From Spirochaetaceae bacterium (GTDB lineage: Bacteria; Spirochaetota; Spirochaetia; Treponematales; Breznakiellaceae): a stretch of DNA of 9,763 nt. The notes beneath the pieces were generated by a model. That model was not told the origin of the DNA. It did not search any database and was given only the letters and a program-made list of their open reading frames with translations. The DNA lies in contig JAITHR010000154.1 of assembly GCA_031279895.1 (NCBI GenBank), positions 1-9,763 of the forward strand, in the 5' to 3' direction. Shown piece by piece: positions 4,429-9,763 of this stretch (its first letter is position 1; each line of letters begins with the position of its first letter). The translations under genes were made by a program, and so were the position numbers.

Positions 4429-5185
4429 GCTGGAAGAAGGAAAGGGAGGCGCGCATGAAACCGAATACGTCTATCCCGTAGACCTCTTGCAGCGTTTCAC
4501 GGGTCAGCACGGTTCTGACGCTGCCCCACGCGGCAAGCCTGCCGCTCTTCATAAGAAGCGCGCGGTCCGCGAAGTGGTGGACCAGGGTAAGGTCGTGGTA
4601 TACCCCGACGAGGGTCTTGCCGGTTTCGCCTACCCATTGTTTAAGGTAGCCCAGTATCTCAATCCGGTTTTTTAGATCCAGGTGGTTGGCCGGCTCGTCG
4701 AGCAGAATAAGCCCCGGGTCCTGGACAATCGTCTTTGCCAGAAACACCCTTTGGATCTGTCCCCCTGAAAGTTCGTCTATCATCCGGTCTTTGATGTCCG
4801 TGAGGTCAAGGCGGTCCATGGTTTCGGCGATACGCCGCTCGTCTTCCCGCGAAAGGCGCGGGAGAAGTCCCCGACCGTAGGCGTAGCGCCCCAAAGAAAC
4901 GGTTTCCCGCACGGTATAGGGGAAACATACCGGCGTGTTCTGTCCCAAAAGCGCGATGTTCTTTGCCAGATCCCGACGGGAAAAGCCGGTTATATCCCGC
5001 GAATCAATGGAAACCGTCCCGCGATACCCGATAAGGCGCCCCATAGCTTTGAGGAGCGTGCTTTTGCCGCACCCGTTGGTTCCCAGAACCGCGAGGCTCT
5101 CGCCGGAGCGTACCTCAAATTCTATGTCCTTTATGACGTCCGCGCCGCCGTAACCGGCGCTTAGACGGGCAACCGTAACGAGCAT
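4397..5185 (-). CDS. btuD: BtuD-type ABC transporter ATPase
   Basis: The protein has 262 residues and is the cytoplasmic ATPase that powers the adjacent permease. All nucleotide-binding motifs are intact: Walker A GTNGCGKST (35-43), Q-loop Gln82, signature LSGGQIQR (139-146), Walker B LILLDEP with catalytic Glu164, D-loop NHLD (167-170) and H-loop His197. The family (FecE/FhuC/BtuD) serves cobalamin, haem and iron-siderophore import. The preceding adenosyltransferase-like gene favours cobalamin. It starts 3 bases after the permease stop codon with no strong ribosome-binding site, so translation is probably coupled. The C-terminal tail (QPQPPQPPAVS) and stop codon lie within a dispersed repeat and are probably not ancestral. 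Confidence 0.9.
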   Translation of the reverse strand: MLVTVARLSAGYGGADVIKDIEFEVRSGESLAVLGTNGCGKSTLLKAMGRLIGYRGTVSIDSRDITGFSRRDLAKNIALLGQNTPVCFPYTVRETVSLGRYAYGRGLLPRLSREDERRIAETMDRLDLTDIKDRMIDELSGGQIQRVFLAKTIVQDPGLILLDEPANHLDLKNRIEILGYLKQWVGETGKTLVGVYHDLTLVHHFADRALLMKSGRLAAWGSVRTVLTRETLQEVYGIDVFGFMRASLSFFQPQPPQPPAVS

Positions 5186-5188
5186 AGG

Positions 5189-6232
5189 CTACGCCGCGGC
5201 CCTTGTTCGGCTTTTGAAATAGATCCAAAAGAAAAACGGCGCGCCGATAAGCGCGGTTATGGCGCCCAGGGGGAGTTCGGACGGGGAAATGACGGTTCGC
5301 GCCACGAGGTCGGTTATGACCATAAGGGAGCCGCCGAAAAGGAAGGACACGGGAATAAGGAGGCGGTGCGCGGAGCCCGCGGCACGGCGCGCCGCGTGGG
5401 GGGCGATAAGGTCCACAAAGCCCACCACGCCGCTCAGGGACACCGCCGCGCCGGTCAGCAGGGTGGAAAAGAAGAGGAGGCGTTTCCGTACCGCGCCGGC
5501 CTCCACGCCGCCGGAGAGAGCCTGCTCGTCCCCGAAGGCAAGCATATCCATCTCCCGCGCATAGCGCATGGCGCCGGCTATGCCTATGACCGAGAAGGGC
5601 AGGATGAGACGCACGTAGAGCCAGCCGCGCATGGCGTAGGTTCCCATCTGCCAGAGGACTATGCGCTTGATGTCGTCAGAGAAAATCGCGGTGGCGCTTG
5701 TAAGGAGCGCCCCCACGAACAGGGAGAAGACCATGCCGCAGAGGATAATCGTGTGGCTTGAGAGGGTCTTGTCAACCCGTGCGGCAAAGGCCACCACGAG
5801 GAACACGGTGCCAAGGCCGAAGGCGAAGCCCGTCAGAGGCAGGGTGAAGCCGCGGAGAAAGGGAAGGGAGACCCCGCTTATAATGACCAGGCCCGCGCCC
5901 AGGGACGCGCCGGAGGAAACGCCCAGTATGTAGGGCGACGCCAGGGGGTTGCGGAGCGCCGATTGGGTTATGGCGCCGCCTACGGCAAGGCTGCCGCCGG
6001 CCAGAAACGCGAGAAGCACCCGCGGGAGCCGCAGGAGCCAGACGATAGAAAGGTTTTTCGGGTCCGTGCCTTCCGGCAGCCCGAGGCCGAACAGCTTATG
6101 GAGGAGGATGCGGAGCGTGTCCGAGGGGCGTATGCCGGAGCTGCCCAGGTACACGCCAGCGGTAATGATACAGAGCGCGGCCAGGGCCAGGGTAAGGAGG
6201 CCAGGGGGGTTAGCGCGAAGGGTCCGTCGCAT
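5189..6232 (-). CDS. btuC: BtuC/FecCD-type ABC transporter permease
   Basis: The protein has 347 residues and is an inner-membrane permease that works as a homodimer with the ATPase and receives substrate from the binding lipoprotein. It has the usual length and hydrophobic pattern of the ten-helix FecCD family. Family motifs are LRLPR (67-71), the segment GGSLAVGGAITQ then RNPLASPYILG (79-104), GFVDLIAPH (271-279) and ELPLGAITALIGAPFF (319-334). In the third motif the more usual GFVGL has Asp in place of the second Gly, a small oddity. The start overlaps the end of the binding-protein gene by 23 bases, showing tight coupling. Substrate cannot be read from this protein alone; cobalamin is inferred from the operon. 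Confidence 0.9.
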   Translation of the reverse strand: MRRTLRANPPGLLTLALAALCIITAGVYLGSSGIRPSDTLRILLHKLFGLGLPEGTDPKNLSIVWLLRLPRVLLAFLAGGSLAVGGAITQSALRNPLASPYILGVSSGASLGAGLVIISGVSLPFLRGFTLPLTGFAFGLGTVFLVVAFAARVDKTLSSHTIILCGMVFSLFVGALLTSATAIFSDDIKRIVLWQMGTYAMRGWLYVRLILPFSVIGIAGAMRYAREMDMLAFGDEQALSGGVEAGAVRKRLLFFSTLLTGAAVSLSGVVGFVDLIAPHAARRAAGSAHRLLIPVSFLFGGSLMVITDLVARTVISPSELPLGAITALIGAPFFFWIYFKSRTRAAA

Positions 6233-7229
6233 GGGTTTCGGGGTACACTACCCCTATCATTTCTTTGAGGGCCCGGACGATACGCGCCGAGGGGCGCACC
6301 GAAGAATTGGTGTCTATGACATAGATACGCTTCTCTTTGACCGCCGTGATGTGTTCAAACCCGGGACGGGACCGTATCTCCGCAACAGGGTCCGCAAGGT
6401 AGTTCACGTTGGTCAGTATCACCTCCGGGTTCCGCTGGATAACCGCTTCGGCGCCCGGACTGAGTATCCAGTTTTCATGCTCGAATATGTTGCGGGCGCC
6501 GATAATCCCCACCATGTCGTTGAGGTAGCTGTCCTTTCCGAAGGTCATCATCTCAGGGGCCGCGGAAATTTCAAAGTACACGGTCCGCGGCTTTCCCGCC
6601 GCTGCCCGCGTGCCGGCTTCGGTTATGGCCGCGATTTCATCCCGCATCTCTTGCACGAGCTTTTCCCCGGGCTCCCGCGCCCCCAGCATATCGGCTATGA
6701 ACAGGATGTCGTCGTAAATAGCGCCGACGCTCCGGCTCATGGAAAGGTAGGCCGCGGGGATGCCCATTTCCTCAAGCACACGGAACGGGTCCTCTCCGGT
6801 GCCGGTGGCGTTATGCCCGTTGGCAATGATGAGGTCCGGTTTAAGGCTTACGATAACCTCCGCGTCGGGATAGAAGAAGTCAAGGAGCGGGAGGTTTTCC
6901 GGTATGTCCGGTATGTCCGCGGAATGTCGGTCAACAGCCACCAGTTTGTGCGCCATGCCCAGATCAACGATTATCTCGGTGTTTGAGGGCGCCATGGAAA
7001 TAACGCGCTTTACGTCCTTTCCCACAAGCACCTTCCGGCCTGTCCGGTCAAGGACCTCGCGGCTGGTTTCTTTGGCGCAGGCGGTAAGGAATACCGAAAA
7101 GAGGATGAGGAGAACCCGTCTCCGACGGTTCCATAAGCGTCCTGATACCGCGACAAAGCGGTCTTTGTCCGCTGTGGGGCGCGTGGCTAGAAGTTGTTTA
7201 AAACAGCCGGCAGCCTCCGGCTGTTCCAT
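6210..7229 (-). CDS. btuF: BtuF-type substrate-binding lipoprotein with repeat-derived start
   Basis: The protein has 339 residues. It captures the substrate in the periplasm and docks on the permease. A lipoprotein signal (RRRR, hydrophobic core 39-50, lipobox LTAC with Cys51) is followed by the helical-backbone binding domain: VKRVISMAPSNTEIIVDLG (73-91), LKPDLIIA (129-136), AEAVIQRNPEVIL (260-272) and a C-terminal RPSARIVRALKEMIG (312-326). Glu85 and Glu261 are at places where BtuF-like proteins contact permease arginines. The first ~35 residues are odd: they are encoded by GC-rich repeat DNA, and the ATG at 7229 is the only start after an in-frame TAA near 7271. AGGA lies 5 bases before it. 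An older start may be the ATG at 7345, now out of frame. The gene overlaps the permease gene. Confidence 0.85.
   Translation of the reverse strand: MEQPEAAGCFKQLLATRPTADKDRFVAVSGRLWNRRRRVLLILFSVFLTACAKETSREVLDRTGRKVLVGKDVKRVISMAPSNTEIIVDLGMAHKLVAVDRHSADIPDIPENLPLLDFFYPDAEVIVSLKPDLIIANGHNATGTGEDPFRVLEEMGIPAAYLSMSRSVGAIYDDILFIADMLGAREPGEKLVQEMRDEIAAITEAGTRAAAGKPRTVYFEISAAPEMMTFGKDSYLNDMVGIIGARNIFEHENWILSPGAEAVIQRNPEVILTNVNYLADPVAEIRSRPGFEHITAVKEKRIYVIDTNSSVRPSARIVRALKEMIGVVYPETHATDPSR
6240..6254. repeat. Short hairpin just before the permease start codon
   Basis: GGGGTA (6240-6245) and TACCCC (6249-6254) form perfect arms around a 3-base loop, ending 7 bases before the permease ATG but inside the binding-protein gene. 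In mRNA it could affect initiation. It may also be a chance effect of the codons for VVYP. Confidence 0.4.
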
Positions 7230-7270
7230 AAGCGTCCTGCGAAGCGGCTCACAGCGGGCAAAGACTGCTT
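7156..7270. repeat. ~115-bp imperfect palindrome containing the btuF start
   Basis: Outer arms 7156-7182 and 7244-7270 are complementary at 23 of 27 positions; three of the four exceptions are G-T pairs as read on the plus strand. The inner hairpin AACAGCCGG (7202-7210) / CCGGCTGTT (7217-7225) is perfect. Both share a centre near 7213. Short direct repeats also occur at an offset of 95 bases: 7129-7144 with 7224-7239, and 7191-7210 with 7286-7305. It belongs to the same repeat family as 1717-2100. Confidence 0.75.
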
Positions 7271-7345
7271 AGAGCGCGGGGCGGGAAGTTGTTTAAAACA
7301 GCCGGAGGCTGTCCGCCGGCGGGAAAAACGTATCAGACGTATCAT
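7187..7345 (-). other. Possible displaced original start of the binding-protein gene
   Basis: ATG at 7345, with GGAGG (7359-7363) 13 bases upstream, opens MIRLIRFSRRR, which looks like the basic start of a signal peptide, then enters the repeat and ends at TAG (7187-7189). It is out of frame with the lipoprotein. Joined directly to RRRVLLILFSVFLTAC it would make an ordinary lipoprotein signal, so repeat insertion probably split the original 5' end. Confidence 0.4.
7298..7312 (-). terminator. Terminator-like hairpin in the operon gap
   Basis: On the minus strand ACAGCC-TCC-GGCTGT is followed by TTTAAA. The stem is 6 bp and the T-tract is short. It stands between the adenosyltransferase-like gene and the binding-protein gene and could reduce read-through. 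The same dyad occurs in other copies of the repeat, so it may simply be a repeat feature. Confidence 0.3.
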
Positions 7346-7445
7346 ATCTTGTCAGTAACCTCCAGATTAAAAAGATACAAAGACAGAACAGGGGAAAAAG
7401 CGTCTCCCGTGCGCGGGGTATCGGCGCGGCGCAAGAGCGGCACCG

Positions 7446-7994
7446 CTAATACACCCGGCTTACGAAGAGGCGCTCGGTCTCGCGCCGGTTTTTGTTGAGC
7501 CACAGCGCAAGGGAATAGAAATAGCCGGAAAGAAGGTTGGCGAAGTCAAAGACGAGCTCGTCAACCTCGTTTCCCTGCTGCCGGTGCCGGCTTAAAAGCC
7601 GGACGAGGGTCTTGCATGTACAGCGGAGTACGTGCGCCAGGGCACCCGGAGTTGACCCCTGGGGGAGGAGGAACACAGGCCCGCCCGCAGGGTTCCGGGG
7701 GAGCGCGTCCCGCACCGCCTCCTGGAAGTACAGGGTCTTTTCGCGGAGCCACGCCAGCTCCTCCGGCGTTATCGTAAGCCGCGTGCGCAGGGACGGGTTA
7801 AGGTGGTAAATAAGCTCGATAACACGGGAAAGATCCTCCCGCGCTTCCGGGAGCGCCGCACTGTCCCGCTCGTCAAGGAGGGAGCGCAGAAGCCCGGTCA
7901 TACTGGCAAGCTCGTCGGTAAGAAGCTCGAAATCGCACCGCAGGTCCGCGGTGTGGTCATACAGAAAGGTATACGCGAGGTAGTCGCCGCTCAT
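7446..7994 (-). CDS. PduO-type cobalamin adenosyltransferase-like protein
   Basis: The protein has 182 residues and is probably cytoplasmic and all-helical. It aligns by eye to the PduO/MMAB family, which transfers adenosine from ATP to cob(I)alamin. DELASMTGLLRSLL (27-40) fits the family VDELN helix; ITPEELAWLRE (75-85) fits the ITEE helix; FLLPQGSTPGALAHVLRCTC (108-127) fits FILPGGSPAAAALHVARTVC; and FDFANLLSGYFYSLALWLN (149-167) fits YLNRLSDLLFVLARYEN. The N-terminal ATP-binding segment (TGDxGxT) is absent, RRAER reads KTLVR (128-132), and LSD reads LSG, so it may bind corrinoid without being a normal enzyme. Its ATG overlaps the receptor stop codon (ATGA), with AGGAAA upstream, so the two are translationally coupled. 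It supports a cobalamin role for the operon. Confidence 0.72.
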   Translation of the reverse strand: MSGDYLAYTFLYDHTADLRCDFELLTDELASMTGLLRSLLDERDSAALPEAREDLSRVIELIYHLNPSLRTRLTITPEELAWLREKTLYFQEAVRDALPRNPAGGPVFLLPQGSTPGALAHVLRCTCKTLVRLLSRHRQQGNEVDELVFDFANLLSGYFYSLALWLNKNRRETERLFVSRVY

Positions 7995-9763
7995 GGGGTT
8001 TCCTTTTTTTGCCGGTCAGTGGGATGAAACCGCATACGCAGTCCCAGGGTTACGGTTATTCCCGGCATGGGATAATCCGCAAACGATTGATAGGATTGGT
8101 TGAGTATATTGCGCAGCGCGGCAAAGACCGTGAAATAATCCCCGAGGTTCTGGGTTACGGTAACGCCGAGGAGCGCGGAGGGGTCGAGTTTCGAGTAGTT
8201 CGCGGTGTCCGCGTACCGGAGGCTCTCGAACCGAAACGAGACGATAAGGGAGCCGGAGGCCCAGGACAAGTCGAGCGCCGCGCCGACCGTCCACTCCGGC
8301 ATATAGGGAATACGCTTTTCGGAGCCGAAGTCGTAGCCGTAACTTAAAAGGTAGCTGCGGAGGTACTGGACCGAAAGGGACGGGGATATGGCAACGAAAG
8401 GGCCCAGCCTCCCCCCGGGCAGGGGGACGGCGATACGCGCCGACCCGTCAAGGCCGAAGAACAGGGCAGCGCCCACGTTTTCCGGCATCCACGTGCCGGA
8501 GGCCGGGGCCCAGTGAATAGAGTCGGTTGTGTGCTGGATGAAAAACGCGCTTTCAAGCCGGAGTATCCGATGACGCCATGTGAAGCCCGCGTCGGCGCCC
8601 CAGCCGTCTTCGGGCTTTAAGTCCGGGTTGCCCGTGCCGCCGCCGCCGGACCAGTAGAGGTCTTCGAAGTCCGGCAGTTTGAAGCTGCGGAAGTAGTTGT
8701 TTTTGACAGTGAGGCGCTCGGTCGCGTTCCAGATAAGCCCCAGTTTCGGGACCGGCACCACCGGCGCGGCTTTGTCTGAGGAAAACACCGCCTTCACCGA
8801 CGGGATGACAAGGAGCGGCTCGAATACGCGGCACTCCGCGACGGCGTACAGCCCGCCGTCGTGCCGGTTCCGCCCGCCCATGTCGGTTGAGTCCAGGGTC
8901 GTATACCGGTAGTCCCATCCGGCGCGGAGGGTAAGCCGGTCAGCGGCGAACCATGACCACCGGTTTATAAGCGAGAGGCTGTGCTGGGTGTGCCGCGAGG
9001 CGGCGCCAGATGGCGGCTCGTAGTCGCGTCCGGTAAGATACCACGTGAGGGAGCCTTCGGCGGCAAGGTCGTCCCGAAAGGCCCGGGGCATATCGAGCAT
9101 GAGGTTCTGCCGGAACGACGCATCCTTTTGTATGCCAAAGGAACTTGAGAAGCCGGAGATCGGGATGTTTTTGTCCGCGCAGTAAAACACCGAGGAGCCG
9201 AGTATTTTCGTAAGGTCCGCAAACTCCCCGACGACCGACACCGACGCGCCGGTATCCCATACCTCGTTGTGGTCCTTCCGGCGGGTTATGCCCAGGTAAT
9301 CCTTAAAGAGAAAGTGATTTTTCGCGTGGTTGGCAAAGAGGTTTCCCGATACAGAGAAGCGCTCCCCGCCGCAGGACGCGGAGAACCCGTAGTGCTGGGT
9401 ATCAAGGAGGTCTTCGTAGTGGGGGTTTTCGTCTTCGCCGCTCCGGTTCACGGCGTTTCCGGGGAGGGACGAGGTATTGGACACGACGGTCTCCGCTTTC
9501 AGTCCGGCATCCTGTTTTTTCACGGTAATAAGGTTAATCACCCCGCCCAGGGCGCCGGACACGTTATATTTGGTGTCCGACCCGCCGTAGATGACTTCAA
9601 TCCGCTCGATACCCTCAAGCCCGATCTGGTTGAGGTCAAAGCCGCCGTCCTGGGCGGAGTTCACCGGCACCCCGTCAATGAGAAAGGCCACGCGCTCGGA
9701 GTCAAAGCCCCGCAGGTTGATGTCGGTCTGGTTCCCGTAGCCGCCGTAGCGGGTAACCCCCAG
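7991..9763 (-). CDS. TonB-dependent outer-membrane receptor, BtuB-like, 5' end missing
   Basis: 590 residues are visible; the gene continues past 9763, so the signal peptide, TonB box and first plug residues are not seen. The in-frame start at 9691 is internal, because the plug sequence continues upstream (LRGFDSERV, 17-25). Plug features: LIDGVPVN (28-35), IERIEVIYGG (52-61) and GGVINLIT (73-80); the usual RGPxSxLYG is YGGSDTKYN. The remainder has the alternating aromatic strands of a 22-strand barrel and ends with YPMPGITVTLGLRMRFHP, then a 9-residue polar tail. It imports a large scarce ligand using TonB energy. BtuB-like function is inferred from the overlapping adenosyltransferase-like gene and the downstream transporter genes. 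Any cobalamin riboswitch would be upstream, outside the window. Confidence 0.9.
   Translation of the reverse strand: MGVTRYGGYGNQTDINLRGFDSERVAFLIDGVPVNSAQDGGFDLNQIGLEGIERIEVIYGGSDTKYNVSGALGGVINLITVKKQDAGLKAETVVSNTSSLPGNAVNRSGEDENPHYEDLLDTQHYGFSASCGGERFSVSGNLFANHAKNHFLFKDYLGITRRKDHNEVWDTGASVSVVGEFADLTKILGSSVFYCADKNIPISGFSSSFGIQKDASFRQNLMLDMPRAFRDDLAAEGSLTWYLTGRDYEPPSGAASRHTQHSLSLINRWSWFAADRLTLRAGWDYRYTTLDSTDMGGRNRHDGGLYAVAECRVFEPLLVIPSVKAVFSSDKAAPVVPVPKLGLIWNATERLTVKNNYFRSFKLPDFEDLYWSGGGGTGNPDLKPEDGWGADAGFTWRHRILRLESAFFIQHTTDSIHWAPASGTWMPENVGAALFFGLDGSARIAVPLPGGRLGPFVAISPSLSVQYLRSYLLSYGYDFGSEKRIPYMPEWTVGAALDLSWASGSLIVSFRFESLRYADTANYSKLDPSALLGVTVTQNLGDYFTVFAALRNILNQSYQSFADYPMPGITVTLGLRMRFHPTDRQKKETP

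Noticed and set aside
5949..6986. Long plus-strand ORF opposite the permease and binding-protein genes
   Set aside because: It is a GC-rich shadow frame; the minus-strand genes have clear family motifs.
7230..7445. Cobalamin riboswitch in the gap before the binding-protein gene
   Set aside because: I could not find a B12-box-like conserved core; the gap is mostly repeat DNA. A riboswitch would be expected before the receptor gene, outside the window.

Overview
The window looks like a chromosomal stretch from a GC-rich Gram-negative bacterium, most likely a spirochaete related to the termite-gut treponemes. That placement is an inference. It rests on the TonB-dependent receptor (which implies an outer membrane), the YD-type secreted protein, the caspase-TPR protein, and intergenic spaces full of GC-rich repeats. 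I see no rRNA, tRNA, transposase, phage gene or CRISPR array.

Left part (1-2636). The minus strand carries the first 36 codons of an AlaA-type aminotransferase (1-108). Next comes a complete secreted caspase-like peptidase with three TPRs (273-1439, minus), bracketed by two ~90-bp direct repeats (153-240 and 1505-1594). About 680 bp of repeat-rich intergenic DNA separates it from a divergent gene for a macrodomain protein (2118-2636, plus) whose catalytic-loop motif is altered.

Middle part (2637-4396). A two-gene minus-strand unit encodes a signal-peptide protein with YD/RHS-like segments (2964-3887) and a small 83-residue protein (2652-2903). Its promoter, TTGTCA-N17-TATACT, lies so close to the ATG that the mRNA is probably leaderless. 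Upstream is the most unusual structure in the window: 18 tandem units with a strict 21-bp period (3914-4290). Many of them keep an inverted repeat at the same phase although the arm sequences differ. The array ends in units of opposite orientation and runs into a dispersed GC-rich repeat.

Right part (4397-9763). A minus-strand operon, transcribed right to left, encodes a TonB-dependent outer-membrane receptor (5' end outside the window), a PduO-type cobalamin-adenosyltransferase-like protein, a periplasmic binding lipoprotein, an FecCD/BtuC-type permease and a BtuD-type ATPase. Together they form a complete corrinoid (B12) import route across both membranes, with a corrinoid-handling protein inside. 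Cobalamin is the preferred substrate because of the adenosyltransferase fold; iron complexes remain possible. The only sizeable gap in the operon holds GC-rich repeats that appear to have broken and rebuilt the start of the binding-protein gene. The same repeat family supplies the last codons of the ATPase gene.
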